Shown here: one piece after another, positions 1-8,923 of the stretch
Position numbering within the stretch: position 1 is the stretch's first letter
Layout: each line of letters starts with the position of its first letter
Assembly: GCA_903916195.1 (NCBI GenBank)
Contig: CAIWVP010000050.1
Location: 1 to 43,715, forward strand
DNA length: 43,715 bases
Direction of reading: 5' to 3'
Origin: an uncultured Verrucomicrobiota bacterium
GTDB taxonomy: Bacteria > Verrucomicrobiota > Verrucomicrobiia > Limisphaerales > UBA9464
The notes under the pieces: model-generated
What the model was told of the DNA's origin: nothing
Database searches by the model: none
Seen by the model: the letters and a program-made list of their open reading frames with translations, nothing else
Position numbers and translations under genes: made by a program

Positions 1-1078
1 AGCGGTAGTCGCCCTGCCAGTTGAAATCCCAGCGCGGGATGTGGAGCAGATGGTTCGTGGTGCCGTCCGGCAGCACGGCGAATCCGCGGAGGTCCTTCCC
101 GAGATAATGGCAATGCGGGTTGATCCCGAGCACGCTCGCGCCGACGGGCAAGGTGAAGGAATCCTCCACGACGTGGTCGGCCGCGCCCGGTGGGATGTCG
201 ATGGCGAGCGAGGTCAGGCCGAGCTTGAAGAACTCGCGCTCCGGCGGCCGGTCCGTGAAGTAGAGACCGATCAAGGGCGCGACCCGCTCCGGCCGGCCGA
301 TCGGTTGCAGATGGAGCTGCACCACCACGTCCGCGCCGGCCGGCAACGTCCACGCCAAGCCGAGCGGTGAGCGGTAGGAACCGCGGCCCGGTTGCCAGCT
401 CAGGAAATGGCCGCCCGGTGATTCGGTGCCTTCCGGCAGGTCCAAGCCCGGGAACCCCGGTTCAGGGTCCTTCGCGTCCTTCGCATGGCTGTTGCCGGAC
501 TTGTCCACCAACAGGAACGCATGGTGCACCGCGCGGCTGCCGGGGCGGAACTGCATCGCGCGGACGTAGCGGTTGCTGCCGCCCGGCACGGGCAGGACGA
601 GGTTCCGGTAGATATCGCGACCGTCCGCCGGCAGCGTGAAGGGAACCGGCAATTGGAGCACGAGATCCGGTTCGCCCAGTTCCCATCCGCCGTTCCACTG
701 CGGCATCTCCGGCAGGTCTTTCGCATCGCCTTCGCGCAGGCCGTCCTCCGACCAGCGCCGGAACATCGCGATCTCCGCTTCGCCCAACCTCCGGTCGCCC
801 ACGAATCCGTGCTGTCCGGGTCCGGGCAACCACGGCGGCATGTGGCGGCGCGCCGTGACATCGATGATCGTCTCGGCCCGCTTCCGCGCGTCGGCGTAGG
901 TGAGCAAGGCGAACGGTGCCGACTCCCCGGGCCGGTGGCACGGTGCGCAGTGCCGGTACAACAACGGCGCGACATCGCGGGTGAAGGTGACCGGCCGTGG
1001 TCCCGTAGCAGCCCCGCTGACCCACCCGATGGCGACAGCAAAGAAGCCGACGAAGGCGGCAAGGGCGCGGCAAGGCAT
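1..1078 (-). CDS. Cytochrome c / copper monooxygenase-like protein (3' end outside window)
   Basis: The frame is open from ATG at 1078 to the window edge, giving 359 residues without the C-terminus. Residues 1-23 look like a signal peptide. A single c-type heme site, CAPCH, lies at residues 44-48, followed by HMPPW at 79-83, whose Met could be an axial ligand. The second half resembles the C-terminal domain of copper type II ascorbate-dependent monooxygenases (PHM-like): VHHAFLLVD, VVVQLHLQP, INPHCHYLGK and PRWDFNWQGDYR are visible. The usual His-X-His copper pair appears here as HLQ, so the copper site may be altered. Related PVC proteins are exported and often carry more repeats after this point. 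The substrate is unknown. It is divergent from sufE. Confidence 0.72.
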   Translation of the reverse strand, partial: MPCRALAAFVGFFAVAIGWVSGAATGPRPVTFTRDVAPLLYRHCAPCHRPGESAPFALLTYADARKRAETIIDVTARRHMPPWLPGPGQHGFVGDRRLGEAEIAMFRRWSEDGLREGDAKDLPEMPQWNGGWELGEPDLVLQLPVPFTLPADGRDIYRNLVLPVPGGSNRYVRAMQFRPGSRAVHHAFLLVDKSGNSHAKDAKDPEPGFPGLDLPEGTESPGGHFLSWQPGRGSYRSPLGLAWTLPAGADVVVQLHLQPIGRPERVAPLIGLYFTDRPPEREFFKLGLTSLAIDIPPGAADHVVEDSFTLPVGASVLGINPHCHYLGKDLRGFAVLPDGTTNHLLHIPRWDFNWQGDYR

Positions 1079-1219
1079 CACGATCCGCTGGAGCTGCACG
1101 CAGGTTTCCATCCGAGGTCGCAGAACCATGGCGAAGAGCCGTCCTCAGGGAAGCCCGGACTTGCCAGGGTTGCGCCGGCTGGTCGCCGCACCTCGCATCC
1201 GTTAGCGTCGCACCGCCGC

Positions 1220-1633
1220 ATGGATCGACCGACTTCCGCCGAACTGCTCCAGACCCTCGCTGGATTGCGCGATCCGCAGGCGCGTTTCGCGTGGGCGGTC
1301 GAGCGCGCGCGGCACCGTCCGCTCTTGCCGGAGGCGTTGCGCACCGATGCGAACCGCGTGGAAGGCTGCCTGGTGCGTCTCTGGTTCGTGCCGGAGTTCA
1401 CCGACGGACGCTGCTGGTTCCGCACCGATTCCGATGCGCTCACGCTCAAGGCGATGACCGGGCTCGTCTGCGAGCTCCACGACGGCGCCACGCCCGCCGA
1501 GATCGTCGCGCGCGGACCGGATCCGCTCGACCCGCTCGGGCTCTTGCGCCAGCTCGCGGAGAGCCGCCGAGCCACGGTGCTGCGGGTCGCCGGACGGATC
1601 CGGGAGTTCGCCGCCGGCCACGTCGGACGCTAG
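1220..1633 (+). CDS. sufE: SufE-family cysteine desulfuration protein
   Basis: This 137-residue protein has the usual SufE length. SufE takes sulfane sulfur from a cysteine desulfurase and passes it to the Fe-S scaffold in the cytoplasm. The active-site region NRVEGCLVRLWFVPE lies near residues 44-58, and its Cys is the expected persulfide carrier. The ATG at 1220 was chosen because homology begins just after it (an ELLQTLAGLRDPQARFAWAV region). The stop is 6 bases before the TatD-like gene, so the two are probably cotranscribed. No desulfurase is adjacent; the IscS/NifS-type gene of this window is at 39225-40496 and could be its partner, but that is inference. Confidence 0.85.
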   Translation: MDRPTSAELLQTLAGLRDPQARFAWAVERARHRPLLPEALRTDANRVEGCLVRLWFVPEFTDGRCWFRTDSDALTLKAMTGLVCELHDGATPAEIVARGPDPLDPLGLLRQLAESRRATVLRVAGRIREFAAGHVGR

Positions 1634-1639
1634 CCGGCC

Positions 1640-2569
1640 ATGGAACTCGTCGACGCCCACGACCATCTCCAGGACGGACGCTTCGCCGGGATGCAGGACG
1701 ATCTGGTCGCCGCCGCCGTGCGCACGGGGGTGGTGCGCCTCGTGGTGAACGGCACCGGCGAAGCTGATTGGCCGGAGGTCGCGGACCTCGCGCGCCGGCA
1801 TCCGCAGGTGGTCCCGAGCTTCGGTGGTCATCCGTGGTATCTCGGCCGACGCACGCCGGATTGGTGCCGAAGTCTGGAGCGCTTCATCGACACCACGCCG
1901 GGCTCCGCCGTCGGTGAGATCGGGCTCGACCGCTGGATGCTCGAGAATCCGGACCGATGGCGGGCGAGGATGGCGCGGACCGCGGGCCTCCCGACCGCAA
2001 GGACCATGCTCATCGAGGATGCGGCGCATTCCTCGGCCGACATCGCTCTCCCGACCGTGGTGACGGAGGTCCCTCCGTCGATGATCGATCAAGAGGAGGC
2101 CTTCGTCTGGCAGCTCCGCCTTGCTGCCGCGCGCGATATCCCGGCGAGCCTCCATTGCCTGGACGCGTGGGGGAGGATGATCGATCTGCTCCGGGACCAT
2201 CCCCGCCCGGCGCGCGGCTTCCTTCTGCACAGTTACGGCGGACCGGCCGAGATGGTCGCGCCGTTGGCGGAGTTGGGCGCCCGCTTCGGATTCCCCGGCT
2301 ACTTCCTGCACGAACGGAAGGCGCGGCAACGCGAGGTCTTCCGCGAGGTGCCGCCGGATCGCCTGCTGATCGAGACCGACGCCCCGGACCAATCGTTGCC
2401 CTCCGCGTTGACGACGCATCCGCTGAGCGACCCGGCGGACGGCAAAGCCCTGAACCATCCGGCGAACCTGGCCGCCGTGTACCGCGGCTATGCCGACTTC
2501 ACGGGCGAGCCGGTGGAACGGTTGGCCGCCCGCGTCCGCCGGAACTTCACGGAGCTGTTCGGCGTCTGA
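1640..2569 (+). CDS. TatD-family metal-dependent hydrolase
   Basis: The protein has 309 residues, slightly longer than typical TatD (about 260). It belongs to the TIM-barrel metallohydrolases, which include 3'-5' DNA exonucleases. The expected metal ligands can be placed: HxH in DAHDHL near residue 7, Glu in GEIGLD, His in SLHC, His in LLHSYGG and Asp in IETDAP. A segment of about 60 residues between GEIGLD and SLHC (roughly residues 97-155) is longer than usual and accounts for the extra length. It follows sufE with a 6-base gap and converges on the YebC-family gene. The exact substrate cannot be read from the sequence. Confidence 0.82.
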   Translation: MELVDAHDHLQDGRFAGMQDDLVAAAVRTGVVRLVVNGTGEADWPEVADLARRHPQVVPSFGGHPWYLGRRTPDWCRSLERFIDTTPGSAVGEIGLDRWMLENPDRWRARMARTAGLPTARTMLIEDAAHSSADIALPTVVTEVPPSMIDQEEAFVWQLRLAAARDIPASLHCLDAWGRMIDLLRDHPRPARGFLLHSYGGPAEMVAPLAELGARFGFPGYFLHERKARQREVFREVPPDRLLIETDAPDQSLPSALTTHPLSDPADGKALNHPANLAAVYRGYADFTGEPVERLAARVRRNFTELFGV

Positions 2570-2581
2570 TCGCGCCGCGGG

Positions 2582-3304
2582 TCAGGCCATCGCCGCGTAG
2601 ACGTGGTGGACGTCGTCATGGTCGTCGATCTCGTTGAGGAACGCGGCGACCTCCTTGTGGGCCGCCTCGTCGAGCTTCACCGGCGTCTTGCCGATGTAGC
2701 GCATCTCGGACGCGCTGATCTTCCAGCCGGCCTTGGTGATCCAAGAGCTGACGGCCGCGAGGTCCTTCAGGTCGGTGAGGAACCGCGAACCAAGGGCACC
2801 TTCCGGGACTTCATCCGCTTCGAGCGCCTCGACGTCCTGGGCGCCCGCCTCGATGGCATCGCTCTCCGGGTCGCGGGACTTGTCGGTGTGCGTGGCCTCG
2901 ACCACGCCCCGGTGCTCGAAGAAGAAGTGCATGCTGCCCGGCTGGCCGAGGGCGCCGGCCTTGAAGAGGCGGCGGATCTCCGGGGCGGTGCGGTTCCGGT
3001 TGTCGGTGAGGCACTCGACGATGACGGGCACCTTGTGCGGGCCGAACCCTTCGTAGGTCACGAGCTCGAACACGACCACCTCTTCCGTCTGGCCGCTGCC
3101 CTTCTTGATGGCGCGGTCGATCGTGTCGCGGGTGACCGAGGACTTCTTGGCCTTCTCGACGGCCGCGGAGAGGCGGGCGTTGAGGTCGGGATCGGCACCG
3201 CCGAGCTTCGCTGCGACGATGAGTTCGCGGACGAGTTTGCCGTGGACCTGGCCCTTCTTGTGGGCCTCGAGTTCGCGGCCCTTCTGCTTCCATTGTGCGC
3301 CCAT
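2582..3304 (-). CDS. YebC/PmpR/TACO1-family protein
   Basis: This 240-residue protein has the full length of the YebC family. Members were long described as transcriptional regulators, and related proteins such as TACO1 act in translation of difficult sequences. Visible family blocks are the N-terminal KGRELEAHKKGQ, AIKKGSGQ near residues 67-74, YEGFGPHKVPVIVE, LTDNRNRTAPEIR and the GSMHFFFEHRGVV region. The frame is open upstream to 3391, but ATG at 3304 (MGAQWKQKG) matches the normal family N-terminus. It lies downstream of dprA on the same strand (about 150 bases between) and may share its transcript. Confidence 0.88.
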   Translation of the reverse strand: MGAQWKQKGRELEAHKKGQVHGKLVRELIVAAKLGGADPDLNARLSAAVEKAKKSSVTRDTIDRAIKKGSGQTEEVVVFELVTYEGFGPHKVPVIVECLTDNRNRTAPEIRRLFKAGALGQPGSMHFFFEHRGVVEATHTDKSRDPESDAIEAGAQDVEALEADEVPEGALGSRFLTDLKDLAAVSSWITKAGWKISASEMRYIGKTPVKLDEAAHKEVAAFLNEIDDHDDVHHVYAAMA

Positions 3305-3458
3305 GAGAGGTCGTAGGATGGAGGAACCCGTCGGATGAAGAAAGCCCCAAGCTCGGAGAACGACGGCCCCGATCGCACCCCGTCCGATCAAGGTGCGGTC
3401 CGAAGTGGCGGACGGGGACGCGGATGACGCGCCGGGCAGCGGCCGGCCGGGAGGGGGC

Positions 3459-4580
3459 TCACTCGCGGCCGCCGCTGCGGAGGAACATCTTCCCGGGCAG
3501 TTGTCGCACGAGTTTCTTCATCTCCAGGCTGAAGAGGGCGACCGAGACCGCGCTCGCCGGCAGGCCGGTCGCGCGGATCACGTCGTCGATGGCGCGTTCG
3601 TCGCCGGTGCTGAGGACGGCGAAGGCCTTGGCCTCGTTGTCCGACAACGCGAGTCCGGGCAGCGTGCCGGTCTCGGCGGGCGAGGCCGGCCGGTTGCTCG
3701 GCGGGAAGAGGTACTCGAACTCGCTCAGGATGTCCTCGACGCCTTCGCAGAGCTTGGCGCCCTGCTTGATGAGGTCGTGGCAGCCCTTGCTGCGCGGGGA
3801 ATCGATGCGTCCGGGAACGGCGAAGACCTGGCGCCCGTACTCGGTGGCGAAGTTCGCCGTGATGAGCGCGCCGCTGCTGAGGTTCGCCTCGACGACGACC
3901 GTGCCGAGCGTCATGCCGGCGACGATGCGGTTGCGGATGGGGAAGGACTGCTTGTCGGCGGGCCGGTTGAAGGGGAACTGCGACACGATCGCCCCGCCGG
4001 CGGCGATGCGCTCGAACAACTCGGCGTTCTCCGGCGGGAAGACCAGGTTGATCCCGGTGCCGAGGACCGCGATGGTGCGGCCCTTGGCGGTCAGCGCGCC
4101 CTGATGGGCGGCGGTGTCGATGCCGCGGGCGCCTCCGCTGACGACCGTGACGCCGGTGTAGGCGAGCTGATAACCGAGCTTGCGCGCGACCTCGAGGCCG
4201 TAGGTCGTGGTCTGCCGCGATCCGACGAGCGCGACGGAGTTCTTGTCGGCCGGCTTCAGCGTGCCTTTCACGTAGAGCACGCTCGGCGGATCGTAGATCT
4301 CGCGCAGCGACGCGGGATAGGAATCGTCGTCCTGGGAGACGACATGGCAGCCGAACTCCTCGACGCGCTTCAGCTCACCGGCGAGGTCCACGTTGCGCTC
4401 CCATCCGGTGATCGAGGCGGCGGTGTCCTCGCCGATGCCGTGGACGGCCATGAGCTGCGACCGGGTGGCTCGCAGGATGGCGGTCGGATCGCCGCCGAAA
4501 TGGGCGAGCATCTGCCGGAGGCGCACCGGGCCGACGTGCTCGACCATGTTCAGGGCGACGTAGGCTTCGCGGGGTTCCAT
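3459..4580 (-). CDS. dprA: DNA-processing protein DprA (Smf)
   Basis: DprA loads RecA onto incoming single-stranded DNA during natural transformation. The 373-residue protein shows the expected order. An N-terminal helix-hairpin-helix region (HVGPVRLRQMLAHFGG and LMAVHGIGEDTAASI) is followed by the Rossmann-fold core with VALVGSRQTTTYG, VVSGGARGIDTAAHQGAL, TIAVLGTGINLVFPPEN and VFAVPGRIDSPRSKGCHDLI. A C-terminal winged-helix-like domain covers roughly residues 300-373. The ATG at 4580 was preferred over an upstream start at 4697 because MEPREAYVALNM is the family-like N-terminus. A pseudopilin gene diverges immediately upstream, although that protein is a secretion-type pseudopilin and need not belong to DNA uptake. 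Confidence 0.92.
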   Translation of the reverse strand: MEPREAYVALNMVEHVGPVRLRQMLAHFGGDPTAILRATRSQLMAVHGIGEDTAASITGWERNVDLAGELKRVEEFGCHVVSQDDDSYPASLREIYDPPSVLYVKGTLKPADKNSVALVGSRQTTTYGLEVARKLGYQLAYTGVTVVSGGARGIDTAAHQGALTAKGRTIAVLGTGINLVFPPENAELFERIAAGGAIVSQFPFNRPADKQSFPIRNRIVAGMTLGTVVVEANLSSGALITANFATEYGRQVFAVPGRIDSPRSKGCHDLIKQGAKLCEGVEDILSEFEYLFPPSNRPASPAETGTLPGLALSDNEAKAFAVLSTGDERAIDDVIRATGLPASAVSVALFSLEMKKLVRQLPGKMFLRSGGRE

Positions 4581-4702
4581 GGCGGATGGGATAGGCGACT
4601 TCGGACCGCCGGGCAACCGCGCGACGTCCCGAAATTCGGCCTTCACATCCCGGAGCACCGCGGGGATAACAGCCCGACAAGCCCGCACATCCCCCATCCA
4701 TC

Positions 4703-5566
4703 ATGAACCTGTCCCGACCTGACCCCTTCGATGTCGCCGTGACCACGGACCGCCGGCGCGCGTTCACCCTCATCGAGCTGCTCGTCGTCATCGCGATCAT
4801 CGCGATCCTGGCGGGGATGCTGTTGCCGGCGCTGTCCAAGGCGAAGCTCAAGGCCACCTTGGCGGTCTGCTTGGCGAACCAGAAGCAGCTCTCGCTCGGC
4901 ACCGTGCTCTACGCGCAGGACAACAACGACGGGCTCCTGCCGCCGACGTGGCGCTTGACCAACAACCAGGTGGTCGGCCTCGACGGGGGCGGCTACTGGC
5001 CCGCGCCGAAGCCGGAGCCCAACGCCAGCATGTCGATCCAGAAGGCGACCGAGGTCGTGCAGGCGGCGCTCGCCCAAGGGCCGATGTGGCGCTACGTGAC
5101 GGCCTATGGTTCCTACCATTGTCCCGGTGACCTGCGCTCCAAGCTCAAGACCGGCAAAGGCTGGGCCTTCGACAGCTATTCCAAGGCGGACGGCATGGGC
5201 ACCGGCGGGTGGACCGGCATCAAGGCGTTCACCAAGACCGGGCAGGTGACAGCGCCGTCGGACAGCATGATGTTCATCGAGGAGACCGATCCCCGGAACT
5301 ATAACCTCGGGACGTGGGTGATCGATGTGCAGCCGCCGGGCTGGGTCGATCCATTCGCCATCTTCCACGGCAACGTGAGCGACTTCTCCTTCATCGACGG
5401 CCATGCGGAGGGCCACAAATGGGTCGACGCGAAGACGATCCAGGCGGCCAAGGATTCCGCCAAGGGCATCCAGAGCTTCTTCTGGGCGGGAGGCACCGGG
5501 AAGAACCCGGATTTCCGCTGGATCTGGGACCGGTTCCAACATGCCGCCTGGAAGCCGCTGCCTTGA
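4703..5566 (+). CDS. Type II secretion-like pseudopilin
   Basis: The 287-residue protein carries a class III prepilin signal. A basic leader (residues 1-20, ending RRRA) is followed by [18 protein letters not shown], with the conserved Glu at mature position 5 and a hydrophobic helix continuing to about residue 42. The residue before the scissile bond appears to be Ala instead of the usual Gly, which is common in PVC pseudopilins. The globular part contains YHCPGD and ends with the [13 protein letters not shown] block typical of the large verrucomicrobial pseudopilin families. No secretion gene is adjacent. No Shine-Dalgarno sequence precedes the ATG. Which machine assembles it is unknown. 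Confidence 0.85.
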   Translation: MNLSRPDPFDVAVTTDRRRAFTLIELLVVIAIIAILAGMLLPALSKAKLKATLAVCLANQKQLSLGTVLYAQDNNDGLLPPTWRLTNNQVVGLDGGGYWPAPKPEPNASMSIQKATEVVQAALAQGPMWRYVTAYGSYHCPGDLRSKLKTGKGWAFDSYSKADGMGTGGWTGIKAFTKTGQVTAPSDSMMFIEETDPRNYNLGTWVIDVQPPGWVDPFAIFHGNVSDFSFIDGHAEGHKWVDAKTIQAAKDSAKGIQSFFWAGGTGKNPDFRWIWDRFQHAAWKPLP

Positions 5567-5607
5567 GCGGCGGACAGCATGGCCCTTTGGACCTCAGCGG
5601 AACGGTT

Positions 5608-5632
5608 GGGCGGAGCGAAAGCTCCGCCCTTT
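5608..5632 (+). terminator. Probable Rho-independent terminator after the pseudopilin gene
   Basis: A perfect 9-bp stem (GGGCGGAGC / GCTCCGCCC) closes a GAAA tetraloop and is followed by TTT. It starts 41 bases after the pseudopilin stop codon. The T-run is short, so termination may be partial. Confidence 0.55.
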
Positions 5633-5638
5633 CCATTG

Positions 5639-5741
5639 GGTGCCCCATCGCTGCGGCGCCCGCCGCCCGGATGACCGGGCACCGATGAGCATCTTGAGGG
5701 TCTTCGATCGGGCGATGAGCACCGGGCTACAGCCCGGTGCT
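5639..5741. repeat. Cluster of intergenic palindromes
   Basis: Two further inverted repeats follow the terminator hairpin. GGTGCCC at 5639-5645 pairs with GGGCACC at 5677-5683. AGCACCGGGCT at 5718-5728 pairs perfectly with AGCCCGGTGCT at 5731-5741 (11 bp, 2-base centre). The last has the form of a short dispersed REP-like palindrome. The rest of the 282-base gap 5567-5848 holds no gene that I can support. Confidence 0.5.
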
Positions 5742-5848
5742 GGCTGAGCCTGCACAACGTCGTCCAAGAAACCGGTCCTTGCCCCGCCCGCACCTTGAAG
5801 GGAATCGCCGCTTGACCCGTCGGACGGAGCGCAACGAACACTCCCTCC

Positions 5849-7177
5849 ATGCATCCCCTCACGTCCCGTCTCGCGTCGGCCGCTGTCGCCGGCCTTGCCT
5901 TGGGCTCGATCGCCTTCGCGGCGCCCAAGCCCAAGCTGCACACGTTCAGCAAGCAGCAGCTCACCGACCAGTTCTGGAGCGAGGGGGCGGCCTTCGGCGA
6001 CTTCAACCACGACGGCAAGCAGGACGTCGCCGCCGGACCGTTCTGGTACGAGGGGCCGGCGTTCACCGTGCGCCACGAGTTCATGGCCGCGGACAAGGTG
6101 TCCAAGAGCAAGAAGAACGGGCAGGACGTCACCTTCCCCGGCTTCAAGGGCGCGCTCGGCAACGAGAACGAATACTCGGCCAACTTCCTCGCCTTCTCCC
6201 ACGACTTCAACGGCGACGGCTGGGCGGACATCTTGGTCCTCGGCTTCCCGGGCGAGAACTCCTGGTGGTTCGAGAACCCGGGCAAAGGTGTCGCCGGCGT
6301 GACCCGCTGGAAACAGCACGTGGCGCTGGCGGTGACCGACAACGAATCACCGACCTTCACCGACCTCACCGGCGACGGGAAGCCGGAGATCGTCGGCTCG
6401 TCCAACGGTTCCTACGGCTACGCCTCGCCCGATCCGGCGAACCCGTCGGCACCGTTCCGCTGGCATCCGATCTCGCCAAACAACAAATATCACAAGTTCA
6501 CCCACGGTTTGGGCGTGGGCGACGTCAACGGCGACGGCCGGATGGACCTCCTCGAGAAGGACGGCTGGTGGGAGCAGCCGAAGTCGCTCGCGGGTGATCC
6601 GGTGTGGCAGCTGCACAAGTGGTCGTTCGGCACCGGCGGCGCACAGATGTTCGCCTACGACGTGGACGGCGACGGGCTCAACGACGTGATCACCAGCCTG
6701 TCCGCCCACGGCTACGGCCTGTCGTGGTTCCAGCAGCAGCGCGCCGGCGGCGAGATCACGTTCAAGGAGCACACCTTCATGAACAAGGAGCAGGGCGAGA
6801 ACCGCTACGGCGTCCACTTCAGCCAACTGCACGCGATCGACCTCGTGGACATGGACGGCGACGGCCTCAAGGACATCGTCACCGGCAAGCGCTTCTGGGC
6901 CCACGGCCCGGCCGGGGATCCGGAGCCCAACGCGTCGCCGGTGCTCTACTGGTTCGGGCTCCACCGCAACGCCGACAAGACGGTGGATTGGGTGCCTCAT
7001 CTCATCGACGACCTGAGCGGCACCGGGACCCAGGTCATGGCGCGCGACCACAACGGCGACGGGTTGCCCGACGTCCTGGTGGGCAACAAGCACGGCGTCT
7101 ATGTCTTCACCCATCACGCGAAGACCGTGACCAAGGCCGAGTGGGAAGCCGCTCAGCCGAAGCCGCTGGCGCGTTGA
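5849..7177 (+). CDS. Exported FG-GAP/VCBS repeat protein
   Basis: The 442-residue protein starts with a signal peptide (residues 1-24, ending SIAFAA). It contains seven calcium-binding-like FG-GAP motifs: DFNHDGKQD, DFNGDGWAD, DLTGDGKPE, DVNGDGRMD, DVDGDGLND, DMDGDGLKD and DHNGDGLPD. Seven such motifs fit a seven-bladed beta-propeller like the integrin alpha head. Aromatic strands of the type PFWYEGP and GWWEQP follow the motifs. Secreted proteins of this kind are abundant in PVC bacteria and are thought to bind ligands or cell-surface partners; the target here is unknown. It stands alone, convergent with the metal ABC operon. Confidence 0.8.
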   Translation: MHPLTSRLASAAVAGLALGSIAFAAPKPKLHTFSKQQLTDQFWSEGAAFGDFNHDGKQDVAAGPFWYEGPAFTVRHEFMAADKVSKSKKNGQDVTFPGFKGALGNENEYSANFLAFSHDFNGDGWADILVLGFPGENSWWFENPGKGVAGVTRWKQHVALAVTDNESPTFTDLTGDGKPEIVGSSNGSYGYASPDPANPSAPFRWHPISPNNKYHKFTHGLGVGDVNGDGRMDLLEKDGWWEQPKSLAGDPVWQLHKWSFGTGGAQMFAYDVDGDGLNDVITSLSAHGYGLSWFQQQRAGGEITFKEHTFMNKEQGENRYGVHFSQLHAIDLVDMDGDGLKDIVTGKRFWAHGPAGDPEPNASPVLYWFGLHRNADKTVDWVPHLIDDLSGTGTQVMARDHNGDGLPDVLVGNKHGVYVFTHHAKTVTKAEWEAAQPKPLAR

Positions 7178-7193
7178 TCCCGGGCAGGGGTCT

Positions 7194-8057
7194 TCACCTG
7201 TCGGCCGGGTCGGTCGACAGGCGTCCTTTCTTGCGGAACCGGTCCGCCAGCAACCCGCGCTTCGGGGCGAAGACGAGCGCGGCGAGGAAGAACGCGGACT
7301 GGAACAGCACGATGCACGCACCGGTCGAGCCGTTGATGAAGAAGCTCACGTAGACGCCGCCGAGGCTCGACAAGATCGCCGACCCGACGGCGAGGAGCAT
7401 CATCCGGGAGAAACGGTCGGTGAGCAGGTAGCCGAAGCAGCCGGGCGTCACCAACATCGCCACGACGAGGAGGATGCCCACCGCTTGGAGCGCCGCGACG
7501 ATGGTGAGCGCCACGAGCGAGAGCAGCAGGTAGTTGAGCACGGTGGTGTCCAGTCCGATGCTGCGGGCGTGGGCGGGGTCGAAGCAGAACAGGAGCAGGT
7601 CCTTCCTCTTCACCAGCGTCACCGCCAACGTCACCCCGCCGATGACCACGGTCTGGATGAGCTGCGCGCGCGGGATGCCGAGGAGGCTGCCGAAAAGGAT
7701 GTGGTTCAGATGCTGGTCGGTCTCGACCTTGGTGAACAACACCAACCCTAGCGCGAACATCCCGGTGAAGACCACGCCCATCACCGTGTCCTCCTTCACG
7801 CGGCTGTGGCTCTTGATGAAGCCGGTGCCCACGGCGCAGAAGAGGCCGGAGCAGAAGGCGCCCACGGCCAGCGGCACGCCGATGAGGTAGGCGAGCACGA
7901 TGCCCGGCAGGACGGCATGCGAGATGGCGTCGCCCATGAGCGACCAGCCCTTGAGCACGAGGAAACACGACAGCACCGCGCAGACGGTCCCGACGAGCAC
8001 GCCCACCGCGAGCGCGACGAGCATGAAGTCGTATTGGAACGGGGCGAGCCAGCTCAT
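7194..8057 (-). CDS. Metal ABC transporter permease (ABC-3 family), second copy
   Basis: The 287-residue integral membrane protein has about eight or nine hydrophobic helices and the ABC-3 family signature KGWSLMGDAISHAVLPG near residues 35-52. This family transports Mn, Zn or Fe across the inner membrane. Its ATG at 8057 overlaps the stop of the upstream permease gene (ATGA, 4 bases), showing translational coupling. It is the last gene of the operon porin, binding protein, ATPase, permease, permease. The two permeases are paralogues and probably form a heterodimer as in MntCD/SitCD-type systems, which is inference from family and context. Confidence 0.88.
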   Translation of the reverse strand: MSWLAPFQYDFMLVALAVGVLVGTVCAVLSCFLVLKGWSLMGDAISHAVLPGIVLAYLIGVPLAVGAFCSGLFCAVGTGFIKSHSRVKEDTVMGVVFTGMFALGLVLFTKVETDQHLNHILFGSLLGIPRAQLIQTVVIGGVTLAVTLVKRKDLLLFCFDPAHARSIGLDTTVLNYLLLSLVALTIVAALQAVGILLVVAMLVTPGCFGYLLTDRFSRMMLLAVGSAILSSLGGVYVSFFINGSTGACIVLFQSAFFLAALVFAPKRGLLADRFRKKGRLSTDPADR

Positions 8058-8923
8058 GCCGGCCTCCCGAGGGCGGTGCCCAGCGCGAGCCGGCGTTTGG
8101 CGCGGTTGGCGAGCATCCCGTGTCTGGGTCCGAAGACGAGCGCGGCGAGGAACAGCAGCGTCTGCAACAGGACGATGCAACCGCCGGTCGAGCCATCGAG
8201 GAAGTAGCTGGCATAGGCTCCGGTGAACGACGTGACGACACCCATGCCCGCCGCGAGCCAGAGCATCCGGGCGAAGCGGTCGGTGAGCAGGTGGGCCGTC
8301 GCGCCGGGTGTCACCAGCATGGCCACCACGAGACACGCGCCGACGGTCTGCAGCGCGGCGACCGCCGTCGCGGCGAGCAGCGTGAGCAGCGTGAGATGCA
8401 GGAGCCCCACATTGAGCCCGATGGCGCGGGCCTGGTCGGGGTCGAAGCAGAAGAGGACGAGGTCCTTCCACTTCAGCCCGAGCACCGCGAGCGTGACGGC
8501 CGAGATGAGGACGACCTGGAGCACGTCGGGACCGGCGATGCCGAGGATGTTGCCGAAGATGATGGTCTTGAGGCTGACCGTGCTCGGGAAGAGCGAGATG
8601 AGCAGCAGCCCGGCGGCGAAGAACGTGGTGAACACGATGCCGATGACGGCGTCCTCGCGCAGGCGGGTCTTGGTCTTCACGAAGGCCATGCCGAGCGCCG
8701 CGAGCAGGCCCGCGAAGAACGCGCCCAGCGCGAACGGCGCGCCCGCGAGATAGGCCAGCGCCACGCCGGGCACGACCGCGTGCGAGAGCGCGTCGCCCAT
8801 GAGCGACCAGCCCTTGAGCGTGACGAAGCACGATAGGAAGCCGCACACGCCGCCGATGAGCGCGCTGACCCACATGGCCTTCAGCATGTAGTCGTAATGG
8901 AACGGGATGGCGAGGTGCTCCAT
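8054..8923 (-). CDS. Metal ABC transporter permease (ABC-3 family), first copy
   Basis: The 289-residue permease has the ABC-3 block KGWSLMGDALSHAVVPG near residues 36-52 and multiple transmembrane helices throughout. It shares the family layout with the next gene downstream but differs enough to be an old paralogue. The start ATG at 8923 shares one base with the stop of the ATPase gene (TGATG), and its own stop overlaps the next start, so three genes are tightly coupled. With the binding protein carrying a manganese-type ligand set and a divergent mntR, the likely substrate is Mn(II). Confidence 0.88.
   Translation of the reverse strand: MEHLAIPFHYDYMLKAMWVSALIGGVCGFLSCFVTLKGWSLMGDALSHAVVPGVALAYLAGAPFALGAFFAGLLAALGMAFVKTKTRLREDAVIGIVFTTFFAAGLLLISLFPSTVSLKTIIFGNILGIAGPDVLQVVLISAVTLAVLGLKWKDLVLFCFDPDQARAIGLNVGLLHLTLLTLLAATAVAALQTVGACLVVAMLVTPGATAHLLTDRFARMLWLAAGMGVVTSFTGAYASYFLDGSTGGCIVLLQTLLFLAALVFGPRHGMLANRAKRRLALGTALGRPA

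Noticed and set aside
3393-4706. A 437-codon plus-strand frame
   Set aside because: It covers dprA in antisense and is rich in Asp, Glu, Arg and Gly as expected from a shadow frame.
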